Positions 43,239 through 52,740 of a stretch of 64,000 bases of DNA are shown here, one piece after another. The stretch comes from Saccharopolyspora indica (GTDB lineage: Bacteria; Actinomycetota; Actinomycetes; Mycobacteriales; Pseudonocardiaceae). Below the pieces are notes generated by a model. It made no database searches. It had not been told where the DNA came from and was given only the letters and a program-made list of their open reading frames with translations. The translations under genes were made by a program, and so were the position numbers. How positions within the stretch are numbered: position 1 is the stretch's first letter; every line of letters begins with the position of its first letter. Where the stretch lies: NCBI RefSeq assembly GCF_027853965.1, contig NZ_JAQGLB010000026.1:42380-106379 (forward strand), in the 5' to 3' direction.

Positions 43239-43970
43239 TCAGGGCCGCTGCCAGCCGCGCGGCGCCCGGCGGGTGCCGACGCGATCTCCGCTGCGACTGC
43301 GGTAGACGATGTACGGGCGGAACAGGTAGTGCACCGGTGCGCTGAAGGCGTGCACGAGGCGGCTGAACGGCCACAGCGCGAACAGCGCCAGCGCGAGCAG
43401 CGCGTGCAGCCGGTAGTCCAGCGGCGCGTCGGCCATGAGCTCGGGATGCGGTTGCAGCAGGAAGATGTCGCGGAACCACGGGCCGATCGATTCGCGGTAG
43501 TCGTAGGGCCCGCGAACCCCGTTGTCGACCACCGTCGTCCACAACCCGACCGACATCACCGCGAGCAGGAGCACGTAGGTGAGCCGGTCGCTGCGACTGG
43601 ACGACCTGCGCACCGCCTCCGTGCGCAGCCGCCGCCACAGCAGCACCACGAGCCCGGCCAGCGCGGCGCAGCCGGCGACCGTGCCCATCAGCAACGACAC
43701 CACGTGGTAGCTCTGCTCGGTCACGCCGAAGAACTCGGTCAGCGCCTTGGGCACCAGCAGCCCGAGCACGTGACCGCCGACCACCAGCAGCAGCCCGCAG
43801 TGGAACAGCGGGCTGCCCACCCGCAGCAGGCGGGACTCGTGCAACTGGCTGGAACGCGAGGTCCAGCCGAACTTGTCGTAGCGGTACCGCCAGATCGTGC
43901 CGCCGATGAACACGGCCAGCACCACGTACGGCAGCACGCCCCACAGCATCGCGTCGATCGGGCTGATCAT
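43239..43970 (-). CDS. narI: Respiratory nitrate reductase gamma subunit NarI
   Basis: 243 residues. Five membrane helices: VLPYVVLAVFIGGTIWRYRY at the start, then GSPLFHCGLLLVVGGHVLGLL with haem-ligand histidines and, near the end, LDYRLHALLALALFALWPF and RLVHAFSAPV with the second pair. It is the cytochrome b subunit that takes electrons from menaquinol and passes them to NarH. Overlaps narJ by four bases (ATGA). Confidence 0.93.
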   Translation of the reverse strand: MISPIDAMLWGVLPYVVLAVFIGGTIWRYRYDKFGWTSRSSQLHESRLLRVGSPLFHCGLLLVVGGHVLGLLVPKALTEFFGVTEQSYHVVSLLMGTVAGCAALAGLVVLLWRRLRTEAVRRSSSRSDRLTYVLLLAVMSVGLWTTVVDNGVRGPYDYRESIGPWFRDIFLLQPHPELMADAPLDYRLHALLALALFALWPFSRLVHAFSAPVHYLFRPYIVYRSRSGDRVGTRRAPRGWQRP

Positions 43971-44578
43971 CGGCTCCCCTCCCGGAGCAGGAACGGTTGC
44001 AGGCCGACCATCTCGGTCGGCGCCTGCGCGGGCACGGCCGCGCTCTCGCGGCTGCGCGGGACCGCGTCGAGCACGGCGCCCACCGCCCCGGCGTACGGCG
44101 TGCCGACCTCGCCGAGCTTGCGGTGCAGCAGCTCGATCGCGGGCCGGAAGCGGCCGAGCAGCGACTCACCCGGATCCGCGGCCGCGACCGAGAACTCCAG
44201 CAGCGCGGGCAGGTAGTCGGGCAGCTCCCCGTCGGCGATCCGGAAACCGTGCGTGCGGTAGATGCCCGCCAGCTCGGCCAGGGCACCGCCGCGCAGCCGC
44301 GTGTCGCCGTGCACGAACCACGTCAGGTAGAGGCCCCGGCGCGGGCTGACGTCGAACACCTCGACGTAGTGCTGCTCGGCGTCCGCCAGCGGAGTTCCGG
44401 CGAGGTGGTCCAGCAGGTGGTGCAACGGCTCCGCGGCGGCGATGTCGCCGAGCTCGGCGGTGGCCTCGCGCAGCAGCGGCAGCTGCCGGATCAGCTCGGC
44501 ATCGGGGTAGTGCAGGCACCACGCGGCGATCTGGCGGACCAGGCCGCGGGTGCGGGCGTTCAGGCGCCGGCGCCTCAC
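43967..44578 (-). CDS. narJ: Nitrate reductase assembly chaperone NarJ
   Basis: 203 residues. All-helical TorD/NarJ-type chaperone: IAAWCLHYPDAELIRQLPLL near the start and YVEVFDVSPRRGLYLTWFVHG, the family signature. It helps insert the molybdenum cofactor and iron-sulfur cluster into NarG and is not part of the final enzyme. ATGA overlaps at both ends tie it to narH and narI. Confidence 0.93.
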   Translation of the reverse strand: MRRRRLNARTRGLVRQIAAWCLHYPDAELIRQLPLLREATAELGDIAAAEPLHHLLDHLAGTPLADAEQHYVEVFDVSPRRGLYLTWFVHGDTRLRGGALAELAGIYRTHGFRIADGELPDYLPALLEFSVAAADPGESLLGRFRPAIELLHRKLGEVGTPYAGAVGAVLDAVPRSRESAAVPAQAPTEMVGLQPFLLREGSR

Positions 44579-46143
44579 CGCTCACCTCCGCGCACCGTCG
44601 GGAACATCCCGTCCGGACGGCCGTCGCCGTTCCACACCACCAGATCGGTGCTCCCGGAACGCAATCCGCCCATGCCGGGGCCGCCGTCGGTGTCCAGGCT
44701 GCACGTCGTCGCCAGCGACTCCAGGTCGTGCGCATCGCCGATCCCGGCGGTCGGGATGACGTAGCGGTCCTCGTACTTGGCGATGGCCAGCAGCCGGTAC
44801 ATCGACCGCAGCTCGGCGGCGTCCATCCCGGCCGCGCGCAGCGGCTCCTCGTCCGGTGGCTCCCCGAGGTTCACCGAGCGCATGTACGAGCGCATCGCCG
44901 CGAGCCTGCGCAGGGCGTCGCGCACCGGGTCGACGTGGCCCGCGGTGAACAGCTCGGCCAGGTACTCCACGGGAATGCGCAGCGCGTCGATCGCCCCGAA
45001 GAGGTTGTCGGCGTCCTCCCCGTCGAAACCGGTCTCGGCCACCGCGTCCACCACCGGCGACAGCGGCGGGACGTACCAGACCATCGGCATGGTGCGGTAT
45101 TCCGGGTGCAGCGGCAGCGCCACCCGGTAGCGGCAGATCAGGTCGCGCACCGGGGAGCGCCGGGCCGCCTCGATCCAGTCGTGCGGGATGCCCGCCCGCT
45201 CGGCCGCGGCGACCACCTCCGGCTCGTGCGGGTCCAGGAACAGATCGCGCTGCGCCGGGTAGAGCTGGTGCTCGTCGGTGATGGCGGCGGCTTCGGCCAC
45301 CCGGTCGGCGTCGTAGAGCAGCACACCGATGTAGCGCAGCCGCCCGACGCAGGTCTCCGAGCAGATCGTCGGCTGGCCCACCTCGACCCGCGGGTAGCAG
45401 AAGGTGCACTTCTCGGCCTTGCCGGTGCGGTGGTTGAAGTAGACCTTCTTGTACGGGCAACCGGAAACGCACATCCGCCAGCCGCGGCACTGGTCCTGGT
45501 CGACCAGCACGATGCCGTCCTCGGCGCGCTTGTACATCGCGCCGGACGGGCAGGAGGCGACGCAGGACGGGTTGAGGCAGTGCTCGCAGATCCGCGGCAG
45601 GTGGAACATGAACGACTGCTCGAACTCGAACTTGATCCGGGTGCCCAGCTCGGTGCGCAGCTTGGCCACCACCGGGTCGGCCGCACCGTGCTCTGGCGTG
45701 CCGCCGAGCGAATCCTCCCAGTTCGGTCCCCACTGGACGGACGTCGGACGGCCGGTGACCGCTGAGGTCGGCCGCGCGACCGGGACGTCCTCGCCCAGCG
45801 GCGCTTCCAGCAGCATCCGGTAGTCGTAGGTCCAGGGCTGGTAGTAGTCGTCGAGCTCCGGCAGGTCCGGGTTGGCGAACAGCGTCGCCAGCTTGCGCAG
45901 CCGACCGCCGCCGCGCAGCTTCAGCCGGCCCCGCCGGTCCAGCTCCCACCCGCCGCGCCACTTCTGCTGGTCCTCGTAGGCGCGCGGATATCCCTGCCCG
46001 GGACGGGTTTCGACGTTGTTGAACCACACGTACTCGACGCCGTCGCGGTTGGTCCAGGTCTGCTTGCAGGTGACCGAGCAGGTGTGGCAGCCGATGCACT
46101 TGTCGAGGTTCATCACCATGGCGAGTTGGGCCATCACGCGCAT
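44575..46143 (-). CDS. narH: Respiratory nitrate reductase beta subunit NarH
   Basis: 522 residues; the ATG overlaps the narG stop (ATGA). Four cysteine groups: CIGCHTCSVTC, CEHCLNPSCVASC, CRGWRMCVSGCPYKK (Trp in place of one Cys, as in NarH, marking the 3Fe-4S cluster) and KCTFCYPR with CSETCVG. It carries electrons from NarI haem to NarG on the cytoplasmic side. Length and motifs are standard. Confidence 0.95.
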   Translation of the reverse strand: MRVMAQLAMVMNLDKCIGCHTCSVTCKQTWTNRDGVEYVWFNNVETRPGQGYPRAYEDQQKWRGGWELDRRGRLKLRGGGRLRKLATLFANPDLPELDDYYQPWTYDYRMLLEAPLGEDVPVARPTSAVTGRPTSVQWGPNWEDSLGGTPEHGAADPVVAKLRTELGTRIKFEFEQSFMFHLPRICEHCLNPSCVASCPSGAMYKRAEDGIVLVDQDQCRGWRMCVSGCPYKKVYFNHRTGKAEKCTFCYPRVEVGQPTICSETCVGRLRYIGVLLYDADRVAEAAAITDEHQLYPAQRDLFLDPHEPEVVAAAERAGIPHDWIEAARRSPVRDLICRYRVALPLHPEYRTMPMVWYVPPLSPVVDAVAETGFDGEDADNLFGAIDALRIPVEYLAELFTAGHVDPVRDALRRLAAMRSYMRSVNLGEPPDEEPLRAAGMDAAELRSMYRLLAIAKYEDRYVIPTAGIGDAHDLESLATTCSLDTDGGPGMGGLRSGSTDLVVWNGDGRPDGMFPTVRGGER

Positions 46144-49100
46144 CAGTAGTCGACCTCCTGGCTGCGGCGGCGGATCACGGTGACCTCGTCGCGCTGGTTC
46201 CCGGTGGGCCCGTGGTAGTTCAGCGCGAAGGTCTGCTGGGCGTAGCCGCCGATGAGATGGGTGGGTTTGACCTGCACGCGGGTCAGCGAGTTGTGGATCC
46301 CGCCGCGCCTGCCGGTGGTCTCGCTCTTCGGCACGTTCACCGTCCGGTCCTGCGCGTGGTACATGAACACGGTGCCCGCGGGCATCCGGTGCGAGACGAC
46401 GGCGCGGGCCACCACCACGCCGTTGCGGTTGACCGCCTCGACCCAGTCGTTGTCGCGCACGCCGATCGCCGCCGCGTCCACCGGGCTCATCCAGAACGTC
46501 GGACCGCCGCGCGAGAGCGTCAGCATGATCGGGTTGTCCTGGTACTCGCTGTGGATCGACCACTTCGAGTGCGGGGTCAGGTAGCGCACCACCACTTCCG
46601 CGCCGTCGGCGCCGAGCCTGCGCTCCCCGGCGAGCCGGTGCAGGTCCAGCGGCGGCCGGTACAGCGGGAGCTGCTCGCCGAACTCGGCCATCCAGTCGTG
46701 GTCCAGGAAGAAGTGCTGGCGGCCGGTCAGGGTGTGCCACGGCTTGAGCTGCTCGACGTTGATGGTGAACGGCGAGTAGCGCCGCCCGCCGGATTCGTCG
46801 CCCGACCACTCCGGGCTGGTCACCACCGGTGCCGGGCGGGACCGGGTGTCGGCGAAGGTCACCCGGTGTCCGAGGTGGTGCTCCGAGAGGTGGGTCAGCG
46901 GGCGGCCGACGCGCCGCTCCAGCGCGCGGAAGGCGTCGTTGGCCAGCCGTCCGTTCGTGGTGCCCGACAGCGCGAGCACGGCATCGGCGAACCGGCGGTC
47001 GGTGTCCAGCCGCGGCCGCCCGGCGGCCGGGCCCGCGGTGACCAGGCCGTTGGCGCTGCCCAGCCAGGCCAGCTCGCGATCGACCTCGACCGTCCAGCCC
47101 TTGGTGGTCACGCCGAGCTTGTCCAGCAGCGGCCCGGCAGCGCCCAGCTTCGCCGCCACCGCCGGGTAGTCCCGCTCGACGACCGTCAGCGCGGGCATGG
47201 TGCGGCCGGGTTGCGGATCGACCTCGCCGCTGCGCCAGTCCAGCAGCACCCCTCCCGGCTGCGCGACCTCACCGGGCGTGTCGTGGCCGATCGCGGTGGC
47301 GACCACGTCCCGCCGCACCCCGAGGTGGGTGGCGGCCAGCTCGCTGAACTTCGCGGCGATGCCGTGGAAGGCGTCGAAGTCGGTGCGGCACTGCCACGGC
47401 GGGTCGACCGCGGCGTTGAACGAGTGCACGTAGGGGTGCATGTCGGTGCTGGACAGGTCGTGCTTCTCGTACCAGGTCGCGGCGGGCAGCACCACGTCGG
47501 AGAACAGCGTGGTGCTGGTCATCCGGAAGTCCAGCGACAGCAGCAGGTCCAGCTTGCCCTCGGCGGCTCGCGCCCGGTGCACCTCGGCCGGCGGCTGCTC
47601 CGGCTCCGCCGAGCGCGGGCTCGCATCGGCGCCCAGCAGGTGCTTGAGGAAGAACTCGTTGCCCTTGGCGGAGGAACCGAGCAGGTTGGAGCGCCACACG
47701 GTGAGCACGCGCGGCCAGTTCGCCGGCGCGTCCGGATCCTCGCAGGCGAAGCCGAGCCGCTCCGAGCGCAGTTCCCGCACGACGTGCTCGACCGGGTCCA
47801 GCCCGGCGGCCGCGGCTTCGTCGGCCAGGTCCAGCGGGTTGCGGTCGAAGGTCGGGTAGGACGGCATCCACCCCGCCCGCGCGGAGCGCGCGATGCAGTC
47901 GGCCGCCGTCGTCCCGCTGAGCGTGCCCGCGGCTCCCGGCCAGGACAGCGCGTCGGTGCTGAGCCCGTCGTAGCGCCACTGCCCGGTGTGCAGGTAGAAC
48001 CAGGCCGTTCCGATCATCTGCCGCGCGGGGCGGTGCCAGTCCGCCGCACCGGCCAGCGTCGCCCACCCGGTCAGCGGGCGCACCTTCTCCTGGCCCACGT
48101 AGTGCGCCCAGCCGCCGCCGTTGCGGCCCTGGCAGCCGGTGAGCAGCAGCAGCGTCAGGAACGTCCGGTACACCTCGTCGGAGTGGTACCAGTGGTTGGT
48201 GCCCGCACCCATCAGGATCATGCACCGGCCTTCGGAGCGGATCGCGGTGTCGGCGAACTCCCGCGCGATCCGCGCCGCGCGCGCGGCGGGCACCGAGGTG
48301 ATCTGCTCCTGCCAGGCCGGGGTGCCCGGTTCGGGGTCCTCGTAGCCGGCGGGCCAGCTGCCGGGCAGGCCTTCGCGGCCGACCCCGTACTGCGCGAGCA
48401 GCAGGTCGAACACCGTCGTCACCAGGGGGCCGTCCGGCTTCAGCCGCACCGCGGGCACGCCGCGGGCGATCGCGGCTCCGGCCCCGTCCGGGGAGTCGAA
48501 GCGGGGCAGCAGCACCTCGGTCGGTTCGTGCGGGTGCTCGTGCAGGCTCAGCCGCGGGGTGATCTCGCCGAGGTCGAGGTTCCAGCGCCCGGACTCCTCG
48601 TCGTTCCAGCGGAATCCCAGCGAGCCGTTGGGCACCACCGGTTCTCCGGTCGCGTCGTCGAGCAGCACCGTCTTCCACTGCTCGTCCGCGCCCGCCCGCC
48701 CCAGGTCGGCGGCCGTGACGAACTTGCCCGGCACCAGCGCGCCGTCCCGCTCGACCAGGCCGACCAGGAACGGCAGATCCGTGTAGCGGCGCACGTAGTC
48801 GGTGAAGAACGGGGTGCGGCGCTCGACGAAGAACTCCTTGAGCACGACGTGGCCCATCGCGACCGCCAGCGCGGCATCCGTGCCGGGGTGCGGGGCCAGC
48901 CACTCGTCGGCGAACTTGGTGTTGTCGGCGTAGTCCGGGGAGATCGCCACGACCTTCTGGCCGCGGTAGCGGGCCTCGGTCATGAAGTGCGCGTCCGGAG
49001 TGCGGGTGACCGGGACGTTGGAACCCCACATCATCAGGTACGCCGCGTCCCACCAGTCCGCGGATTCGGGCACGTCGGTCTGGTCGCCGAACACCTGCGG

Positions 49101-49862
49101 CGAGGCCACCGGCAGGTCGGCGTACCAGTCGTAGAACGACAGCATCGGGGCGCCGATCAGCGACATGAACCGGGAACCGACGGCGTGCGAGACCATCGAC
49201 ATCGCGGGGATGGGGGAGAACCCGGCGATCCGGTCCGGACCGTGCGCGGCGATGGTGTGCACGTGCGCGGCGGCGATCATCTCCAGCGCCTCGTTCCAGG
49301 AGATCCGCACCAGGCCGCCCTTGCCGCGCGCCCGCTGGTAGCGCTGCCGCAGCTCGGGATCGTCCACGATGGACTCCCAGGCGCGCACCGGGTCGCCGGT
49401 GGCGGCCTTGGCCCGGCGGTACATCTCGACGAGCACTCCGCGCGCGTGCGGGTAGCGGATGCGAGTGGGGGAGTAGGAGTACCAGGAGAACGAGGCGCCT
49501 CGCGGGCAGCCGCGCGGCTCGTACTCCGGGCGGTCCGGGCCCACCGACGGGTAGTCGGTGTCCTGGGTCTCCCAGGTGATGATCCCGTCCTTGACGTAGA
49601 CGTTCCACCGGCAGGACCCGGTGCAGTTCACCCCGTGCGTGGAGGGCACGACCTTGTCGTGGTTCCAGCGGTCCCGGTAGAAGGCGTCACCTTCGCGGCC
49701 GCCTGCGCGGAAGACGGTCCGCATGTCGGCCGAGACGTCCTCCCTGGACAGCAGGCGACCGAGTCGGAGCAGCGCGTCGCCCGCCGTTCCGCCGCCGTCG
49801 GCCCGGAACCGGGAGAACCACCTGGATTCGCTGCTCGGATCTCTGATGGGTGCTGCGCACAT
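46143..49862 (-). CDS. narG: Respiratory nitrate reductase alpha subunit NarG
   Basis: 1239 residues from the ATG at 49862, preceded by GGAG; the frame is open further upstream but that part is not NarG-like. N-terminal HGVNCTGSCRWNVYVKDG holds the His/Cys set of the FS0 cluster. SFYDWYADLPVASPQVFGDQ and WGSNVPVTRTPDAHF belong to the molybdopterin (bis-MGD) domain and include the Mo-ligand region. It reduces nitrate to nitrite on the cytoplasmic face in anaerobic or low-oxygen respiration. First gene of narGHJI-TDT. No twin-arginine signal is evident, as usual for NarG. Confidence 0.96.
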   Translation of the reverse strand: MCAAPIRDPSSESRWFSRFRADGGGTAGDALLRLGRLLSREDVSADMRTVFRAGGREGDAFYRDRWNHDKVVPSTHGVNCTGSCRWNVYVKDGIITWETQDTDYPSVGPDRPEYEPRGCPRGASFSWYSYSPTRIRYPHARGVLVEMYRRAKAATGDPVRAWESIVDDPELRQRYQRARGKGGLVRISWNEALEMIAAAHVHTIAAHGPDRIAGFSPIPAMSMVSHAVGSRFMSLIGAPMLSFYDWYADLPVASPQVFGDQTDVPESADWWDAAYLMMWGSNVPVTRTPDAHFMTEARYRGQKVVAISPDYADNTKFADEWLAPHPGTDAALAVAMGHVVLKEFFVERRTPFFTDYVRRYTDLPFLVGLVERDGALVPGKFVTAADLGRAGADEQWKTVLLDDATGEPVVPNGSLGFRWNDEESGRWNLDLGEITPRLSLHEHPHEPTEVLLPRFDSPDGAGAAIARGVPAVRLKPDGPLVTTVFDLLLAQYGVGREGLPGSWPAGYEDPEPGTPAWQEQITSVPAARAARIAREFADTAIRSEGRCMILMGAGTNHWYHSDEVYRTFLTLLLLTGCQGRNGGGWAHYVGQEKVRPLTGWATLAGAADWHRPARQMIGTAWFYLHTGQWRYDGLSTDALSWPGAAGTLSGTTAADCIARSARAGWMPSYPTFDRNPLDLADEAAAAGLDPVEHVVRELRSERLGFACEDPDAPANWPRVLTVWRSNLLGSSAKGNEFFLKHLLGADASPRSAEPEQPPAEVHRARAAEGKLDLLLSLDFRMTSTTLFSDVVLPAATWYEKHDLSSTDMHPYVHSFNAAVDPPWQCRTDFDAFHGIAAKFSELAATHLGVRRDVVATAIGHDTPGEVAQPGGVLLDWRSGEVDPQPGRTMPALTVVERDYPAVAAKLGAAGPLLDKLGVTTKGWTVEVDRELAWLGSANGLVTAGPAAGRPRLDTDRRFADAVLALSGTTNGRLANDAFRALERRVGRPLTHLSEHHLGHRVTFADTRSRPAPVVTSPEWSGDESGGRRYSPFTINVEQLKPWHTLTGRQHFFLDHDWMAEFGEQLPLYRPPLDLHRLAGERRLGADGAEVVVRYLTPHSKWSIHSEYQDNPIMLTLSRGGPTFWMSPVDAAAIGVRDNDWVEAVNRNGVVVARAVVSHRMPAGTVFMYHAQDRTVNVPKSETTGRRGGIHNSLTRVQVKPTHLIGGYAQQTFALNYHGPTGNQRDEVTVIRRRSQEVDY

Positions 49863-50058
49863 GACGTTCTCCGATCGCTTTGAGGAATTGCGGCAGGTGG
49901 TGCCCGGGTCGAATTTACGACCGCCGGACGTGGCCTGCCAGGGAGGTGGAAAGTGGGAATGTTCACTGATGGTAAACGGGTGAAAACGCCCCGTGTTCGG
50001 TTTGCGAGTGTCGCGAAGCTGGCCTGTTTTGTGGTGATGATCCATTGTTTCGGCACCA

Positions 50059-50086
50059 ACATAACCTCATCTACCTGCGGTTATGT
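50059..50086. promoter_or_regulatory. Dyad upstream of narG
   Basis: ACATAACC (50059-50066), 12-base spacer, GGTTATGT (50079-50086): perfect 8-bp arms centred two helical turns apart, about 200 bases before narG. It fits a dimeric regulator site. It does not obviously match GlnR, FNR or DosR consensus sequences known to me. Confidence 0.5.
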
Positions 50087-50514
50087 CTGAGGTCGGGTTG
50101 CGTCGGAGGGTAATCCCAAGAATTCTTCAAGTCTTCTCCTGCCCCTTCTTGGTGTTCCTGGTGTCTCGTATGCGAGGTTTCTTCTCGATTGATGTACGTG
50201 TTTGTTCGGTGGTGCAATGAATGGCTTCCGAATGGCTTACGACTTTTGGTGGTTGCGAATCGTTTTGGTCGCTAACAGGTCGTCTTGCTGCTGTTTGCCG
50301 CGTTGGGCGGGCTTGGCGGATGGAGCAGTGGTGGCCCGATCTGCGGGCGTTCGGGTGCAGTGGGTGGTGATCGGTCGCGTGTGACCATGATGGCATCCGG
50401 TCGAACTGATTTTCGAGCACATTTCGGTCGCTCGATCGGATGATCATCGGCGGCGTTCCGGTCAGCGGGCGGCTCGATGGCGCCTGGAGGTCCCGGCAGC
50501 CGCGCCCCCGCGCG
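50087..50514. other. Low-GC intergenic region
   Basis: About 430 bases with clearly lower G+C than the window average (runs such as aagaattcttcaag, 50119-50132). Short frames exist on both strands but none has a ribosome site, typical codon bias or a recognisable product. It separates the nar operon from the regulator gene. Confidence 0.45.
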
Positions 50515-51483
50515 TCATCGCGGTGCCGCGTCGGTGCTCCGCGCGAAGGTCCGCCGGTAGTCGCGCGGCGGCACGCCGACGATGCGCCGGAAGTGGTGCC
50601 GCAGCAGGGCGGCCGTGCTGAACCCGCACTCGCGCGCGATCTGCTCGATGCCCAGCTCGGTGTCCTCCAGCAGGCGGCGGGCGTGCAGGACGCGCTGGGT
50701 GGCCAGCCACTGGTGCGGCGTCGTACCGGTCTCGGCGACGAACCGCCGCGCGAAGGTGCGCGGTGACATCCGCGCGCGGGCGGCGAGGCCGGCCACGTCG
50801 TGCTCGACGTCCAGGCTCTCCTGCATCCAGGCCAGCACCGGTTCGAGGCTGGCGCCGGTGCAGTCGGGAACGGGCAGGTCGATGAACTGCCGCTGCCCGC
50901 CGTCGCGCTGCGGGGGCACCACCATGCGGCGGGCGATCCGCATCGCCGCCGCGGAGCCCAGTTCGCGGCGGACCAGGTGCAGGCAGGCGTCGATCCCGGC
51001 GGCGGTTCCCGCGCTGGTCACCACGTCCCCGTCGTCGACGTAGAGCACGTCGGGGTCGAGTCGGGCGGTGGGGAAGCGGCGGCGGAACTCGCTCGCGTAG
51101 TACCAGTGCGTCGTGCAGCGGCGGCCGTCCAGGAGTCCTGCTGCGCCGAGCAGGAAGGCGCCGGAGCACACCGAGAGCAGGGTCGCCCCGCGCGCTGCGG
51201 CGGCTCGCAGTCCGTCGAGCACTTCCGGCGGGTAGTGCTCCCGGATCTGCGCGGCCGGTACCGCCACGACGTCGGCGCGGGAGAGCTCGTCGAGCCCGTG
51301 CGGGGGGACCACCTGCATCCCCACCGAGGTGCGCACCGGTTCGCCCGGGCGCTGCCCGCAGATGCGGAAGTCCACCGGCGGCACCCCGTCGGCGGTCCGG
51401 TCCAGGCCGAAGACCTCGCACAACACGCCCAGCTCGAACGGAGCGACGTCGTCCAGCACGACCGCGGCCACGCTGCGCAACAT
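50515..51483 (-). CDS. GlxA-type AraC-family regulator (DJ-1/PfpI plus HTH)
   Basis: 322 residues from the ATG at 51483. The N-terminal class-I amidotransferase-like domain (VAAVVLDDVAPFELGVLCEV, LLSVCSGAFLLGAAGLLDGR) is followed by a C-terminal AraC double helix-turn-helix: VAGLAARARMSPRTFARRF and IEQIARECGFSTAALLRHHF. This is the GlxA/FtrA layout. Targets are unknown; neither neighbour is an obvious one. Confidence 0.88.
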   Translation of the reverse strand: MLRSVAAVVLDDVAPFELGVLCEVFGLDRTADGVPPVDFRICGQRPGEPVRTSVGMQVVPPHGLDELSRADVVAVPAAQIREHYPPEVLDGLRAAAARGATLLSVCSGAFLLGAAGLLDGRRCTTHWYYASEFRRRFPTARLDPDVLYVDDGDVVTSAGTAAGIDACLHLVRRELGSAAAMRIARRMVVPPQRDGGQRQFIDLPVPDCTGASLEPVLAWMQESLDVEHDVAGLAARARMSPRTFARRFVAETGTTPHQWLATQRVLHARRLLEDTELGIEQIARECGFSTAALLRHHFRRIVGVPPRDYRRTFARSTDAAPR

Positions 51484-51602
51484 GCCCACCACGGTAGTTG
51501 GCAGGATTTTGCCGCACAATGGCGTTGCTGCCGCTGTCGGCGGGATCCGGTGCATCGCAGGCTGGTTCCAGCGAACCCGAGAGCCACCAGGGATGAGCCA
51601 CC

Positions 51603-51800
51603 ATGAACACTCCGCTCGGCAGGCCGTTGCCCGGACTCCGCCGCTACTTCGCGATCCAGGGCTGGTTGTGGTCCCGCTACCTGGCGGACCTGCAGCCGTG
51701 GGAGGCGGAGGCCGAGATGCGCTGGGTCCGCAATCCGGTCACCAGGCGCTGGGAGCTGCGCGGTGGCCTGCTGCCGCCGTGCCCGAAGGAGTCTACTTAG
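51603..51800 (+). CDS. Small hypothetical protein
   Basis: 65 residues from ATG. Basic and Trp-rich: LPGLRRYFAIQGWLWSRYLA then WEAEAEMRWVRNPVTRRWEL. No signal or membrane segment. The clear codon bias and compact, ordered-looking sequence suggest a real small gene. Function unknown. Confidence 0.5.
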   Translation: MNTPLGRPLPGLRRYFAIQGWLWSRYLADLQPWEAEAEMRWVRNPVTRRWELRGGLLPPCPKEST

Positions 51801-51944
51801 GACCGATCGGCCGCCGCTCGTAGCGCTGCGCTCGCGGTGTACGTCCGGTGCGGTAGGGCGACTGCCGCGTCGTCGGCCGACGACGCGGAACCTCGCCGGG
51901 CCGAAGCTGGATCCGACGTTGGACCTGGCTTCGGAGGTGTTGTG

Positions 51945-52196
51945 ATGGTGACCGAGTTCCTGATGCAGTGGGGTCCCGGCTGGCACGGCCCGCACGGCGG
52001 CCCCGGGTGGCCGGTCGGGCTGTTCTTCCTGCTGCTGATCGTCGCGCTGGTCGTGACCGTCAGCTGGCTGGCTCTGCGCGCTCGCCCGCGCCGGACGTCG
52101 GCCGCCGAGCGGGCGAAGGAGATCCTCGCCGAGCGCTACGCCCGGGGTGAGATCAGCTCCGAGGAGTACCGCGAACGGCTCGGCGGACTGGGCTGA
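51945..52196 (+). CDS. SHOCT-domain small membrane protein
   Basis: 83 residues from the ATG at 51945, preceded by GGAGG. A short Gly/His/Pro-rich start (WHGPHGGPGWP), one membrane helix (LFFLLLIVALVVTVSWLAL) and a C-terminal SHOCT domain (AKEILAERYARGEISSEEYR). SHOCT is a short oligomerisation or binding module found at the C-termini of many membrane proteins. Role unknown. Confidence 0.85.
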   Translation: MVTEFLMQWGPGWHGPHGGPGWPVGLFFLLLIVALVVTVSWLALRARPRRTSAAERAKEILAERYARGEISSEEYRERLGGLG

Positions 52197-52460
52197 TCGC
52201 GGAGGTGGCCGTCGGCGCCTTCCGGCGGCCACCTCGTCAGGAACGAACCAGTCTCGAAAATATGACGGTGAATTTCCAACATATCCCCGTTCGGGGGAGC
52301 GCGTTCTCCCCGCTGGGGAGTTACCGTCGACACAGGTGCGCGCGAAGTCGTGCGGCACCGCGCTCCGGCTCGGTCCGGGGCACAACACTGGGGGGAGCGT
52401 TCGGGACGCGGCGGGTGCGCCGGTTCCCGGTCGCTCGATCGACCACGGGAGTGGTCTGCG

Positions 52461-52685
52461 ATGGATCTGATGAGGTGCAGCGAGCTCCCGCACGAGCAGT
52501 TGTGCGAGGAGATCAGGATCGCCGGTCTGGCCCGCAAGCAAGCCCTGGACTCCGGTTCGAGGGCGGACGTGGAGATGGCCGAATCGGTGCTGGACTGGTT
52601 CCTGGACGAACTCGCCGACCGGCTGCGGCGGGGCAGCGCCCCGGGGGCTGGTGCGGTCCGGCAGGACGAACCGGTTCCGCGGTGA
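52461..52685 (+). CDS. Small hypothetical protein
   Basis: 74 residues from ATG. Acidic helical sequence (LPHEQLCEEIRIAGLARKQA, VEMAESVLDWFLDELADRL), no membrane segment. Only a weak upstream site; it is supported by codon bias. Function unknown. Confidence 0.4.
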   Translation: MDLMRCSELPHEQLCEEIRIAGLARKQALDSGSRADVEMAESVLDWFLDELADRLRRGSAPGAGAVRQDEPVPR

Positions 52686-52740
52686 CCGCATGACCGGTGG
52701 ACTGGAGCGGAGCGCGGTCCGGTCCGGCGAGGTCGTGCGG

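Noticed and set aside
46212..49883. Very long open frame on the plus strand opposite narG
   Set aside because: It is the high-GC antisense shadow of narG; its translation is Arg/Gly/Val/His-rich with no domain pattern. The same applies to long frames opposite the CHAT, lnt and bio genes.
50127..50447. 106-codon minus-strand frame in the low-GC gap
   Set aside because: Composition (Ser/Thr/Arg/His-rich), lack of a ribosome site and absence of actinobacterial codon bias argue against a gene.
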